A stretch of 64,000 nt of DNA from JAMXLO01 sp963776505 (GCA_963776505.1 CAVZNH010000018.1:1-64000), one strand, 5' to 3'; counted from the first letter of the stretch, positions 49,023-58,062 are shown. The notes: generated by a model not told the origin, from the sequence alone. Translations and numbers: made by a program.

Positions 49023-50037
49023 ATGAGCGCCCCGCCTTCGAACCAGGGAAGACGTCGAGGCATGAAGAACCAGGATTGGGAAATTCCACCCAAGCTCCAG
49101 CCGGACGCGGACGACTACTCGTTCGATCTGGAGCGGGCCCTCCGGGCAATCGTCAGCCTGAAAACCTACGTGCCGCCCGACGCGTTCACCGCGGAAACTC
49201 TCGGCACGGAGCGTGCGGGCAGTGGCGTGGTGATCCGCGAGAGCGGTCTGGTGGCAACGATCGGCTACCTGATCACCGAGGCGGAGACGATCTGGATCAC
49301 CTCGTCGGACGGGCGGGCGATCCCTGGCCATGCGCTGGCGTATGACCAGGAGAGCGGCTTCGGCCTCGTCCAGGCGCTGGGCAGGCTCGACCTGCCGGCG
49401 CTGGAGATGGGCGATTCGGACAGCCTGAAGGTTGGCGACCAGGTGGTTTTCGCCGCCGGTGGCGGTCGGCATCACGCGATCGAAACCCGCGTGGTCGGAC
49501 GCCAGGAGTTCGCCGGCTATTGGGAGTATGTTCTGGACGATGCGATCTTTACCGCGCCGGCGCACCCGTTCTGGGGCGGCGGCGGTCTGCTGAGCAGCGA
49601 CGGCAAGCTGATGGGAATCGGCTCGCTGATCCTGCAGCAGGGTGACGGCAAAGGACAACGGCTCGACATGAACATGGTCGTGCCGATCGGGCTGCTGACA
49701 CCGATCATGAAGGACCTGCTGAGCTACGGCCGTGTGAACCGGCCGGCGCGGCCCTGGCTGGGCATGTACGCCACGGAAGCAGATGAACTCGATCGTGGTG
49801 GGCGGCCTGGCGGACAATGGGCCGGCGGAGCAGGCAGGCGTTCGTAGGGGCGACCGCATCCTGGCGGTGGGCGGCGACGAGATCAGCGATCTGGCCGGAC
49901 TGTGGCGACGCGTCTGGGCGTCAGGCAGCGCCGGAGCGGAGGTCAGGTTGCGACTGATGCGCGACAAGAACCCAGTCGCTCTGACAGTACGATCCCGCGA
50001 TCGGTCGAGTTCGCTGAAGTCGCCAAAGCTGCACTGA
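49023..50037 (+). pseudogene. HtrA-like protein lacking the catalytic residues, frameshifted before its PDZ domain
   Basis: A trypsin-like fold can be followed (GSGVVIRESGLVATIGYLIT, AYDQESGFGLVQAL, TAPAHPFWGGGGLLSSDGKL). However, the His of the triad, normally in TNxHVV, is replaced by a GYL segment, and the Ser motif, normally GNSGGPL, reads WGGGGLL. The fold is therefore a pseudo-protease. One extra base near 49781 then separates the PDZ domain (SIVVGGLADNGPAEQAGVRR, then GDRILAVGGDEI) into another frame that ends at 50037. The restored size is about 337 residues. Starts at 49023 and 49062 are both possible. The likely role is binding rather than cutting proteins. Confidence 0.65.
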
Positions 50038-50045
50038 CTCAGCTC

Positions 50046-50315
50046 TCACGCCAGGCCGCGCGCCTTCAATCGGTCCACCAGGAGCTGACCCAGCTGCTCG
50101 GTGGTCTCCGCCTGTCGCTCCGCCGGGATATGCTTGGCGACGGTGTGGACTGCGCCTTCCACCAGAACGCCGATGACCAGATAGGGGTCGGCGCCGTCCT
50201 CGGTGACCAATCGGATCACCTCGGCCAACATCTGGATGGAATCCGGCTTCCTGGACGATGCCTGGTTGGCTTGGCGGATCAGTCGTTCGAGGGTCCGAAA
50301 GCGGTGGTCTGGCAT
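50046..50315 (-). CDS. small hypothetical helical protein
   Basis: The product is 89 residues from ATG 50315 (MPDHRFRTLERLIRQANQAS). It is helical throughout, with QMLAEVIRLVTEDGADPYLV and AVHTVAKHIPAERQAETTEQ. The second part matches the truncated gene at the left edge of the window. A start 120 bases upstream would be possible but would overlap the promoter region of the next gene. Function unknown. Confidence 0.6.
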   Translation of the reverse strand: MPDHRFRTLERLIRQANQASSRKPDSIQMLAEVIRLVTEDGADPYLVIGVLVEGAVHTVAKHIPAERQAETTEQLGQLLVDRLKARGLA

Positions 50316-50407
50316 GCCGCCAGCATGACGGAATGAGTGCCAAAGTTGCAAGCTGTGTGGCGCTCCGTGTTCTTGATTTGTTCGTTCACATGGCCTAGGG
50401 TCATGAC

Positions 50408-50641
50408 ATGCCCGACGAACCCTCTGCGCTCGCACCAGCCGATCCCGATGACGTCCGTCGCGCGCTCGCGTTTGCCTTGACGTTCGATGGGCGCAAGCGG
50501 TTCAGGCATGCCGACGAATTGGCAGCTCAGATCACCGCGCAACACTTGACGCGCTATCTGGAACTGGCGGGATTCGTGGTGATGAAGAAGCCGCCACGGG
50601 CAGGGCACAGCACCTCAGGCGGTGGGCCGGTTAGTCCCTAA
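50408..50641 (+). CDS. small conserved-type hypothetical protein
   Basis: The 77-residue product (MPDEPSALAPADPDDVRRAL, then ALTFDGRKRFRHADELAAQI) looks like a small soluble protein with a helical core and a tail of Pro and Gly. The pattern of HADE and RYLELAGFVVMKKPP suggests a short DNA- or protein-binding domain, but no family can be named. It starts 92 bases from the divergent gene at 50315. Confidence 0.55.
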   Translation: MPDEPSALAPADPDDVRRALAFALTFDGRKRFRHADELAAQITAQHLTRYLELAGFVVMKKPPRAGHSTSGGGPVSP

Positions 50642-50690
50642 AGCCAGCCATTTCGCATCCAAAGTAGTATTGGAACGATGACGTAATATT

Positions 50691-50945
50691 ATGAAACTCG
50701 ACGCCATGTCGCACTGTTATGCATTGGGCGAATTGGTCGTCGGGCGATCGTTCGCCGTTCCTCCTGGTCCCTACCTGATCGTTCGCCTGTTGCCTCCTGT
50801 CGCAGGAGAGCCGCACTACCATGGGCGAAGCACGGTTGACGGTCACCAGCGGGCACTGATGGAAGGTCAGATCAGAGCCGCGGTAAGCTGTCAGCCGAAC
50901 ACGATGGTGACGCAACAAGCACATCAGCGTCGGGCGCTTCGGTAA
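50691..50945 (+). CDS. small hypothetical protein
   Basis: The 84-residue product reads YALGELVVGRSFAVPPGPYL, IVRLLPPVAGEPHYHGRS and HQRALMEGQIRAA, a short beta-rich fold with a basic C-terminus. It has the feel of small Acetobacteraceae proteins of 60-80 residues, but I cannot assign a family. The last 15 residues may be a frame artefact. Confidence 0.5.
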   Translation: MKLDAMSHCYALGELVVGRSFAVPPGPYLIVRLLPPVAGEPHYHGRSTVDGHQRALMEGQIRAAVSCQPNTMVTQQAHQRRALR

Positions 50946-51042
50946 AGAATTAAGGGCATATTGACGGTATCTGGTTGAGGCTTGACGCGACATCGCGCCG
51001 TCGCGCTACGACACCTCGGTTTTGGTCGAAGAGGAGTGACGT

Positions 51043-51267
51043 ATGAAGCCTGCTGCCGAGATGCTTGAGGGGCGTATTCGCGAGTGCGCCTATCACATTT
51101 GGGAAGCCAGTGGCCGACCGTCCGGACGTGATGAGGAATTCTGGCAGCGCGCGTGCGAACAAATTGCAATTGGCGACGACGCGCCGAATTCCAAAGTCAA
51201 TGGACACCAGCGAAAGTCCGCGCGGTCAGCCCAGCCGACGCGCAGACGTAGCCGAAAGGCGTCGTAG
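51043..51267 (+). CDS. DUF2934-like small protein
   Basis: The 74-residue product has the DUF2934 pattern GRIRECAYHIWEASGRPSGR, then DEEFWQRACEQI, and a basic C-terminal tail (KSARSAQPTRRRSRKAS). DUF2934 proteins are common in alphaproteobacteria and have no assigned role. GAGGAG lies upstream of ATG 51043. Two short hairpins follow it. Confidence 0.7.
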   Translation: MKPAAEMLEGRIRECAYHIWEASGRPSGRDEEFWQRACEQIAIGDDAPNSKVNGHQRKSARSAQPTRRRSRKAS

Positions 51268-51294
51268 CAACACTGCATGAGCGCTTGATCTGAA

Positions 51295-51341
51295 CGGGCA
51301 AAGCCCGCTTGATCCTCATGGCCGGCCTTTGGGTCGGCCAT
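51295..51341 (+). terminator. two hairpins after the DUF2934 gene
   Basis: CGGGC (51295-51299) pairs with GCCCG (51303-51307) around AAA. ATGGCCG (51318-51324) pairs with CGGCCAT (51335-51341). Both lie between the DUF2934 and MBL-fold genes. No T-run follows either stem, so they may be attenuator or processing structures rather than a classic terminator. Confidence 0.35.
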
Positions 51342-51360
51342 TCGCGCAGGGAGCAGAGCA

Positions 51361-51999
51361 ATGGGCCAGCTACGCGGCACGATCATTCCCGTCACACCGT
51401 TTCAGCAGAATTGTGCGGTTCTGTGGGACGATGGCAGCAAACAGGCCATTGTCGTGGATCCGGGTGGCGACGTGGACCGCATCCTCGCAGCGATCGGCGA
51501 GGCTGGCGCGGAGGTCGAGTGCATCTGGCTGACGCATGGTCACCTGGATCACGCCGGCGGTGCGGCGGACCTGCAGGAGGCGCTGCACGGCGTGCCGGTC
51601 GAGGGACCCGATCAGCGCGATGAATTTCTGCTTCAGGGCCTGGAGGAGCAGGGCCGCAACTTCGGCTTTGCCATGCGCAATGTCGTGCCCGATCGGTGGC
51701 TGCGCGAAGGCGACGCCGTGACACTCGGCGAGCATCGTTTCGACGTGCTGCACTGCCCCGGCCATACGCCGGGGCACGTGGTGTTCGTCAACCATGCGGC
51801 GCAGTTTGCCTTGGTCGGGGATGTACTGTTCCAGGGATCGATCGGCCGCACCGATTTCCCATACGGCGACCACGCCGCGCTGATCCGCGCCATCACCGAG
51901 AAACTGCTGCCGCTCGGGGACGATCTTTCATTCCTCTGCGGCCATGGCCCCGGGTCAACGATCGGCGCGGAACGACACAGCAATCCGTTTCTGCGGTAG
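51361..51999 (+). CDS. MBL-fold hydrolase (glyoxalase II-like)
   Basis: The 212-residue metallo-beta-lactamase-fold protein has the metal motif THGHLDHAGG near residue 58, HCPGHTPGHVVFV with the third His near 130, GDVLFQGSIGRTDFPYGD near 155 and a terminal CGHGPGSTIG. This is the YcbL/type II glyoxalase-like layout with two metal ions. It probably hydrolyses thioesters. The start is ATG 51361; AGGGAGCAGAGCA precedes it. Confidence 0.9.
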   Translation: MGQLRGTIIPVTPFQQNCAVLWDDGSKQAIVVDPGGDVDRILAAIGEAGAEVECIWLTHGHLDHAGGAADLQEALHGVPVEGPDQRDEFLLQGLEEQGRNFGFAMRNVVPDRWLREGDAVTLGEHRFDVLHCPGHTPGHVVFVNHAAQFALVGDVLFQGSIGRTDFPYGDHAALIRAITEKLLPLGDDLSFLCGHGPGSTIGAERHSNPFLR

Positions 52000-52073
52000 T
52001 GCCAGGTCGCTGGACAATCGTAGCCGGGACAGCTGTTCGAGGTGTTCACGCGGCCAGGCGACGATATCGGCGA

Positions 52074-52727
52074 TCAAGGGGATGGGGTGACCCGATGAAG
52101 CAGTGTCTCGACCACGCCGTGGAACATGGCCTCGGTCAACCGGCCGGTGTTCGTATTCAGTCGTGACACGTGGTAGCTGTCCACGAGCACTCTGCCCCCG
52201 GGCAGGTCATGGATCGCGCCATGCTTGAACGGCACGCGCGCGGGCCGTACGCCATGGACCCGCAGCACGGCATTGTGGGCAGTGCCGCCGAGCGCGAGCA
52301 CCCCACCCAGTCGCGGCATCGTGGCGATCTCGGCGGCGAGATAGCGAATGCAGGTGCCGATCTCGGCGGGCGTCGGCAGGTTCGCCGGCGGCACACAGCG
52401 CACTGCGTTGGTGACCCGACAGTCCATCAACGCCAGCCCATCGTCGGGTGTGGCAAGGTAATGACCTTGCGCGAGACCGAAGCGAAGCAGCGTCCGATAA
52501 AGCAGTTCGCCAGCGAAATCGCCGGTGAACGGCCGGCCGGTGCGGTTGGCGCCGCGTACCCCAGGTGCCAGTCCGACGATCAGCAGGCGAGCATCAAGGC
52601 TGCCGAAGCTGGGCACCGGCGAATTGAACCAGTCAGGATGCGCTGACCGGTTGACCTGCCGGTATTCGGCTAGCCGTGGGCAGAGCGGACAGTCGATTGG
52701 TGGATGCCCGTCCTGCGCCTCCGTCAC
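52074..52727 (-). CDS. type 5 uracil-DNA glycosylase (UdgB-like)
   Basis: The 217-residue protein has the family A motif GLAPGVRGANRTGRPFTGDF near residue 52 and the C-terminal SYHVSRLNTNTGRLTEAMF, with Cys pairs in DCPLCPRL and DCRVTNAVRC for an iron-sulfur cluster. Type 5 enzymes excise uracil and other damaged bases. In the final motif the usual SYHPSRxN has V in place of P. The start is ATG 52727, overlapping the next gene's end by 4 bases. Confidence 0.9.
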   Translation of the reverse strand: MTEAQDGHPPIDCPLCPRLAEYRQVNRSAHPDWFNSPVPSFGSLDARLLIVGLAPGVRGANRTGRPFTGDFAGELLYRTLLRFGLAQGHYLATPDDGLALMDCRVTNAVRCVPPANLPTPAEIGTCIRYLAAEIATMPRLGGVLALGGTAHNAVLRVHGVRPARVPFKHGAIHDLPGGRVLVDSYHVSRLNTNTGRLTEAMFHGVVETLLHRVTPSP

Positions 52728-53329
52728 GCGGCGTCGTGCGAATCTGTGAACGGCTCAGCAGGGGTCTGCCGCAATGGCACGGAGCGGACACGCGGCTCGG
52801 TCTGCCGGCGCGTGAACTCGGGTGCGATCTCGGCCAGTTCGAGGAACTGATCGGCTTGGCGGCGCAGTTCGTCCGCGACCATCGGCGGGCTGGTGCGAAT
52901 CGAGGACACGACCGACACCCGTACACCCTTGCGCTGCATCGCTTCCACCAGGCGTCGAAAGTCGGAGTCACCGCTGAACAATACGGCGTGATCAATCCTA
53001 GGCGCGAGCTCCAGCATGTCCACCGCGACTTCGATGTCCATGTTGCCCTTCACTCGCCGCCGGCCGGCCGAATCGGTGAACTCCTTGGCCGGCTTGGTGA
53101 CCAGCGTGTAGCCATTGTAGGCCAGCCAGTCGGTCAACGGCTTCAATGGCGAGTATTCGTCGGTCTCCAGCACCGCGGAATAGTAATAGGCGCGAACAAC
53201 GTGGGCCTTCTTGCGGAAGAATTCGAGTAGATTGCGGTAATCCACGTCGAAGCCAAGATTGCGGGAGGCGGAGTAGAGATTGGCACCGTCAATGAACAGG
53301 GCAATCCGTTCACTTGGCAGGAAATGCAT
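52724..53329 (-). CDS. NYN-domain (LabA/DUF88) nuclease-like protein
   Basis: The 201-residue protein has the NYN signature ERIALFIDGANLYSASRNLG at residues 7-26, KGNMDIEVAVDMLEL near residue 94 and HAVLFSGDSDFRRLVEAMQR near 115, with four acidic metal-binding positions. NYN proteins are PIN-like ribonucleases. A Pro/Arg-rich tail of 40 residues follows. It overlaps the UDG gene by four bases and is probably co-transcribed. Confidence 0.9.
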   Translation of the reverse strand: MHFLPSERIALFIDGANLYSASRNLGFDVDYRNLLEFFRKKAHVVRAYYYSAVLETDEYSPLKPLTDWLAYNGYTLVTKPAKEFTDSAGRRRVKGNMDIEVAVDMLELAPRIDHAVLFSGDSDFRRLVEAMQRKGVRVSVVSSIRTSPPMVADELRRQADQFLELAEIAPEFTRRQTEPRVRSVPLRQTPAEPFTDSHDAA

Positions 53330-53470
53330 GGAACTTGACCTCTCAAGGCAGCATCAGGAACCAGTCGCAATGCGCGCTGACCGGGAAAAGGCAGGCAACC
53401 GGGGCGATCGCGTAGCAAATCATCGCAGTTTCTCATTGAATTGCAAACGGCTGGGACGGATTCGTTGCGG

Positions 53471-53983
53471 ATGATCGTCATCGGGATCGGCGCGAATCTT
53501 CCGGCGCGGGACGGTGCATCCCCACTCGAAGCAGTTCGCCGCGCCGCGGGGCGCCTGGATGCGCTGCCTGGGCTGCGGCTGCGCGCCTTGTCGCGGTGGT
53601 TTCACACTCAACCTGTCCCGCCTTCAGGCCAACCCTGGTACGTCAATGCTATCGCGCTTCTGGGAGCCGAGCCAGCCGTGGCGGAACCCGGCGCCGCCGA
53701 GCTGCTCGTATGGCTCCAGGCGATCGAGGCGCAGGCCGGCCGGGTGCGGGGCGAACGCAATGCGGCACGCACACTGGATCTGGACATCGTCGCGATGGGC
53801 GAGGCAGGGGGAATGGTGCGGGTCGCCCCGGACCCGGTTCTGCCGCATCCTCGTGCGCATCTGCGGGCGTTCGTGTTGGTGCCGCTGCTCGACGTAGCCC
53901 CTGGGTGGGTGCATCCCGTGTTGGGCCGGAGTGCCAAGGACCTGCTGGACGGATTGCCGGCTCAGGGACTTCGGCCGATCTGA
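53471..53983 (+). CDS. folK: 2-amino-4-hydroxy-6-hydroxymethyldihydropteridine pyrophosphokinase
   Basis: The 170-residue protein starts at ATG 53471 (MIVIGIGANLPARDG). It contains SRWFHTQPVPPSGQPWYVNA near residue 43, RVRGERNAARTLDLDIVAMG near residue 95 (catalytic region RxxxxxxRTLDLDI) and LPHPRAHLRAFVLVPLLDVA, the HPPK signature. It transfers pyrophosphate from ATP in folate synthesis. The gene stands alone between the NYN gene and a lipoprotein gene of opposite direction. Confidence 0.95.
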   Translation: MIVIGIGANLPARDGASPLEAVRRAAGRLDALPGLRLRALSRWFHTQPVPPSGQPWYVNAIALLGAEPAVAEPGAAELLVWLQAIEAQAGRVRGERNAARTLDLDIVAMGEAGGMVRVAPDPVLPHPRAHLRAFVLVPLLDVAPGWVHPVLGRSAKDLLDGLPAQGLRPI

Positions 53984-53987
53984 CCGT

Positions 53988-54416
53988 CTAATTCCGCTGC
54001 GCACTCAGCCGCCGCGCACAGCGCTGAGCGTTGATCGTGGCGTCGAGCGTTGGTCCAACGATCCGGCCTCGCAAGGTCGCCCAGTCCGTCACGAAGCTGG
54101 AAAGCCTCGGCCGGTCATCGCCGGTGCCGTACTGCATCTGGCCGCCCAGCGCGCCGTCGGCGGCGATCTGGACGGGCAGCGGGGCAACTCGGGGAGGGCT
54201 GACCTGGAAGGGGTAGGCGAACTGCCCGTCGCGCACCTCGATCCGCACGGGAAGGACCGGGTCGCCGCACTGGAACGCCACGCCGTTGAGCAGTGTGTCC
54301 TGGCCGACATAGCTGCCGTCGAACTGCGTGCCGGCGTTCGGCACCGGGGGCGCACCTGCCATGGGCGCGCAGCCGCCAAGGAAGCACCCGATCAGCATGG
54401 CAAAATAGCGGTTCAT
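53988..54416 (-). CDS. small predicted lipoprotein, function unknown
   Basis: The 142-residue product has a short signal sequence with lipobox (AMLIGCFLGGCAPM; Cys16 would be lipidated). The rest is a beta-rich domain (GSYVGQDTLLNGVAFQCGDP) with an internal Cys and a C-terminal CARRLSAQRN. It is probably attached to a membrane facing the periplasm. It is convergent with folK and divergent from rpoZ. Confidence 0.65.
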   Translation of the reverse strand: MNRYFAMLIGCFLGGCAPMAGAPPVPNAGTQFDGSYVGQDTLLNGVAFQCGDPVLPVRIEVRDGQFAYPFQVSPPRVAPLPVQIAADGALGGQMQYGTGDDRPRLSSFVTDWATLRGRIVGPTLDATINAQRCARRLSAQRN

Positions 54417-54528
54417 GCCGCCGAAATGGCTTGTTAAGCCAAGACGTCAAGCGGGGCAGGCTTGCTTTGCTGGGGCGCCGCGCCTAGATCAAGTGCTTGC
54501 CCAAGTCCAATGCCCGGAGGCTGAGCGC

Positions 54529-54936
54529 ATGGCGCGCGTCACCGTAGAAGATTGCGTCCAGAAGGTTCCCAACCGCTTCGAGCTGGTTCTGCTCGCGGCC
54601 CAGCGCGCGCGCAATCTGAGCCGCGGCGAGGAACTGTCCATCGACCGCGACAATGACAAGAACCCGGTGGTCGCCCTACGCGAGATCGCCGACGAAACGA
54701 TCGACCTCGGCCGGATCGAGCAGGATCTGGTCAAGTCCCTGTCGCGCGCCCCGGAGCCGGAGCCCGCGGACGAAGAGGTGCTCGACCTCATTCCAACCGA
54801 CCAGAACATCTTCGGCCTGCAGGACGTCACGGCCGAGGAAGAGTTGGCCAGCCTGCCCGTCGAAGGCGAAGATATGTCACCCGAGGATCTCGAGGCGGCG
54901 ATCGAGGCAGAGCTGGGCGGCCGCAACGCCCGGTAA
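54529..54936 (+). CDS. rpoZ: DNA-directed RNA polymerase omega subunit
   Basis: The 135-residue protein starts MARVTVEDCVQKVPNRFELV and contains LLAAQRARNLSRG, the omega core. The C-terminal acidic extension (residues 70-135) is longer than in enterobacteria. GGAGG lies 8 bases before ATG 54529. It is followed at once by rsh, the usual arrangement in alphaproteobacteria. Confidence 0.95.
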   Translation: MARVTVEDCVQKVPNRFELVLLAAQRARNLSRGEELSIDRDNDKNPVVALREIADETIDLGRIEQDLVKSLSRAPEPEPADEEVLDLIPTDQNIFGLQDVTAEEELASLPVEGEDMSPEDLEAAIEAELGGRNAR

Positions 54937-54942
54937 CCCCGA

Positions 54943-57231
54943 ATGACGACGGGGGGCGCAGGAAGCGCTGGCACGAGGCCAACCCTCGCTCCCGTATACG
55001 CGCCCGACGGTGCCGCGGTGGAGGCGGCGCCTCGCGCGGCACTCCCAGCATTGGCTGTAGGCTTGGCGGCAAAGCTGCGGGCATATGATCCGAAGGCGGA
55101 CACCGGGCTGATCGACGCCGCCTATACGCTGGCCGAGCGGGCACACAGCACGCAGCGCCGCGACAACGGCGATCCCTACATCACGCATCCGGTCGCGGTA
55201 GCCGATATCCTGGCGGGGTATCGCCTGGACACGGCCTCGATCGCGACCGGCCTGCTGCATGACGTGATAGAGGATACGCCGGTCAAGCTGCCGGAGATCC
55301 AGACCCGCTTCGGCGGCGAGATCGCGGGACTGGTGGACGGCGTCACCAAGCTCACCCGGCTGGAGCTGCAGTCCGATCGCACGAAGCAGGCGGAGAACTT
55401 CCGCAAGCTTGTGCTGGCGATCAGCCGGGACATCCGCGTGCTGTTGGTGAAGTTGGCCGACCGGCTGCACAACATGCGCACGCTGTACTTTGTGCAGGAC
55501 GCCGAGCGCCGCCGCCGGATCGCACGCGAGACGATGGAGATCTACGCGCCGCTTGCCGAGCGCATCGGCATGGACGCGGTGAAGACGGAGTTGCAGACGC
55601 TGGCCTTCGCGCAGCTCGATCCGGAGGCCTATGCGACCATCCAGGCGCGGCTGAATTTCCTGCGCGGTCAGGGCGCCGATGTGATCGAGGAAGTGCGCGC
55701 GGAACTGATCCGCGTCTGCGAGGACGCGGGTGTGAAGGTGATCGAGATTGCGGGACGGGAGAAGTCACCGTACTCGATCTGGGAAAAGATGCATCGCCGT
55801 AACGTCGCTTTCGAGCAGCTTTCCGACATCATGGCGTTTCGCATCGTCGTGCCAACCAAGGAAGCGTGTTACGGCGTGCTGGGCGCCGTGCACTCGGCGT
55901 ATCCGGTGATCGCCGGGCGCTTCAAGGATTACATCTCGACGCCGAAGTCGAACGGCTACCAGAGCCTGCACACTGGCGTGACGCTTCGCGAGCCACGCAA
56001 CCAGAAGATCGAGATCCAGATCCGTACCGCCGAGATGAACAACGTGGCGGAAAACGGCGTGGCGGCGCACTGGGTCTACAAGGTGCCGGACAAGAAGACC
56101 GACAAGCGCGATCTGCAGCAGTTCCGCTGGGTGCAGGATTTGTTGGAAATTCTGGAGAATTCCGCGGCGCCCGACGATTTCCTCGAGAACACCAAGCTCG
56201 AACTGTACGAGGACCAGGTCTTCTGCTTCACGCCGAAGGGGCAGTTGATCCAGTTGCCGCGCGGCGCGACGCCGGTGGACTTCGCTTATGCGGTACACAG
56301 TCAGGTCGGTGACGCTTGCGTCGGCGCGAAGATCAACGGCCGGCTGCTCCCGCTGCGCCACCAGTTGCAGAACGGTGATCAGGTCGAGATCATGACCGCG
56401 CGGGGCGGCACACCGTCGCCGCAGTGGGAACGCTTCGTCGTCACCGGAAAGGCGCGCGCCCGCATCCGCCGGTTCATTCATCAGCAGCAGCGTCAGCAGC
56501 ACCTCGATGCGGGGCGCGCGGAACTCGCGAAGGCGTTCCGCCAGGCAGGAGTCGACGGATCAGAGAAGGCGCTGGACCCGGCGCTGAAGACGCTGAAATA
56601 CAGCGGAGTGGACGACCTCTATATCGCGGTCGGCAACGGCAATGTCGGCCCGAAGGATGTGGTGAACGCCGCCTATCCGGAGCTGCGGCAATCACCGCGC
56701 GCGCCGCGTGTCATTCCGGCGCCGCCGCCGCGTGCGGCCGGCCGCCATCCGCATCGGTCTGACTTCGATATGCCGATCACCGGACTGGTGCCAGGCATGG
56801 CGTACCACTTCGCGGGCTGCTGCCATCCCGTGCCTGGTGACGACATCGTCGGCATCGTCACCACCGGCAAAGGTGTGACGATCCACGGGCGCGACTGCCC
56901 GACGCTCACCGGCTTTGCGGCGACGCCCGAGCGCTTCATCGAGGTGGATTGGAACTATACGGCGCTGAGCGGCGGCCGCGGCGACGGCAAGTCGCAGCAC
57001 CACACAGCGCGGATCAGCGTCATCGGTGCCAACGAACCAACCGCGCTCGCCAACCTGACGAATGCGATCGCCAAGCAGGAAGGCGCGGTCGCCAGCCTGA
57101 AGATCGTCAACCGGCAGGCCGACTTCATCGAAGCGCTGGTCGACGTCGATGTGCGCGATGTGGCTCACCTGTCGAAAGTCATCGCCGGCCTGCGTGGCGC
57201 GGTCGGCGTCAAGGGCGTGGAAAGAGGCTAG
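54943..57231 (+). CDS. rsh: bifunctional (p)ppGpp synthetase/hydrolase
   Basis: The 762-residue protein shows the hydrolase HD domain (YITHPVAVADILAGYRLDTA, LLHDVIEDTPVK), the synthetase domain (SEQ around EQLSDIMAFRIVV and YKVPDKKTDK), the TGS domain (VFCFTPKGQLIQLPRGATPV), a zinc-finger-like part with AGCCHPVPGDDIVG and a C-terminal ACT domain. Both activities seem to be preserved. It controls the stringent response. Seven bases separate it from rpoZ. Confidence 0.95.
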   Translation: MTTGGAGSAGTRPTLAPVYAPDGAAVEAAPRAALPALAVGLAAKLRAYDPKADTGLIDAAYTLAERAHSTQRRDNGDPYITHPVAVADILAGYRLDTASIATGLLHDVIEDTPVKLPEIQTRFGGEIAGLVDGVTKLTRLELQSDRTKQAENFRKLVLAISRDIRVLLVKLADRLHNMRTLYFVQDAERRRRIARETMEIYAPLAERIGMDAVKTELQTLAFAQLDPEAYATIQARLNFLRGQGADVIEEVRAELIRVCEDAGVKVIEIAGREKSPYSIWEKMHRRNVAFEQLSDIMAFRIVVPTKEACYGVLGAVHSAYPVIAGRFKDYISTPKSNGYQSLHTGVTLREPRNQKIEIQIRTAEMNNVAENGVAAHWVYKVPDKKTDKRDLQQFRWVQDLLEILENSAAPDDFLENTKLELYEDQVFCFTPKGQLIQLPRGATPVDFAYAVHSQVGDACVGAKINGRLLPLRHQLQNGDQVEIMTARGGTPSPQWERFVVTGKARARIRRFIHQQQRQQHLDAGRAELAKAFRQAGVDGSEKALDPALKTLKYSGVDDLYIAVGNGNVGPKDVVNAAYPELRQSPRAPRVIPAPPPRAAGRHPHRSDFDMPITGLVPGMAYHFAGCCHPVPGDDIVGIVTTGKGVTIHGRDCPTLTGFAATPERFIEVDWNYTALSGGRGDGKSQHHTARISVIGANEPTALANLTNAIAKQEGAVASLKIVNRQADFIEALVDVDVRDVAHLSKVIAGLRGAVGVKGVERG

Positions 57232-57242
57232 GGCAGGCGTGC

Positions 57243-57650
57243 ATGATTCTCGGCCTTGGCTCCGACATCTGCGACATCCGCCGCATCGAAGCGGCAATCG
57301 CGCGACACGGTGACCGCTTTATCGCGCGCATCTTCACCGCGACGGAACGAGCCAGGGCGGAGCGCAGAACGGAGCGCATCCAGGCCGCCACCTATGCCAA
57401 GCGATTTGCCGCCAAGGAGGCGGCGGCGAAGGCGCTTGGCACTGGCTTCCGACGCGGTGTGTTCTTCTCAGACCTCGGTGTGGTGAACCTGCCCTCGGGG
57501 CAGCCAACCTTGCGCATGACCGGTGGCGCGGCGGCGCGGCTGGCGGCCATCACCCCTGCGGGAATGCTTGCCGCCGTCGCCTTGACGATGACGGATGAAT
57601 ATCCATACGCGTTCGCACAGGTGATCATCTCGGCCGTGCCGGCGAGTTAA
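57243..57650 (+). CDS. acpS: holo-[acyl-carrier-protein] synthase
   Basis: The 135-residue protein starts at ATG 57243 (MILGLGSDICDIRRIEAAIA). It has the Mg-binding Asp in GSDICDI and the YAKRFAAKEAAAKALGTGF motif near residue 51. It transfers 4'-phosphopantetheine from CoA to acyl carrier protein. It lies 11 bases after rsh. Confidence 0.95.
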   Translation: MILGLGSDICDIRRIEAAIARHGDRFIARIFTATERARAERRTERIQAATYAKRFAAKEAAAKALGTGFRRGVFFSDLGVVNLPSGQPTLRMTGGAAARLAAITPAGMLAAVALTMTDEYPYAFAQVIISAVPAS

Positions 57651-57662
57651 GAGGAGCGAGCC

Positions 57663-58062
57663 ATGCGACGGATTGCCGCGCTTCTGGCGCTTACGTTGGG
57701 CGCGTCGCTGCTCGCCGGCTGTGTGTACAGATCCCTATTCAGGGACCTGGCAGCCGTGCTGCAACTATTACGGCTACCCGTATTACCGGTATCCACCGCC
57801 GTATTATCCATATGGCTATCCGCCGGGGCCTTACATGGCGCCACCTCAGGGTCAGCCGGGTGCATATCCGGACCAGCCTGCTCAGCCGCCACCTAGGCCT
57901 GGCGCCAGCAATTTTCCACTGCCTGGCATGCCGATGGTGGCGCAGAACTTCGCTGCGATCGATCTCGATCACACCGGCTACGTCACATTGCCTGAGGTGC
58001 GGACCTTCGCCGCCCAACGGCGCGCGGATCGCGGTGAGGCAGGTCAGCAGAGTATTGAGTAG
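57663..58062 (+). pseudogene. Tyr/Pro-rich lipoprotein with EF-hand-like segment, frameshifted
   Basis: ATG 57663 starts RRIAALLALTLGASLLAGC, a good signal with lipobox (LLAGC). One base is out of place near 57723, and the frame then continues one over as TDPYSGTWQPCCNYYGYPYY and a run of Tyr and Pro, then PGMPMVAQNFAAIDLDHTGY with an IDLDHTGYVTLPE segment, and a stop at 58062. The restored size is about 132 residues. EF-hand-like IDxDxxGY hints at calcium binding. GAGGAG precedes the ATG. Confidence 0.65.
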
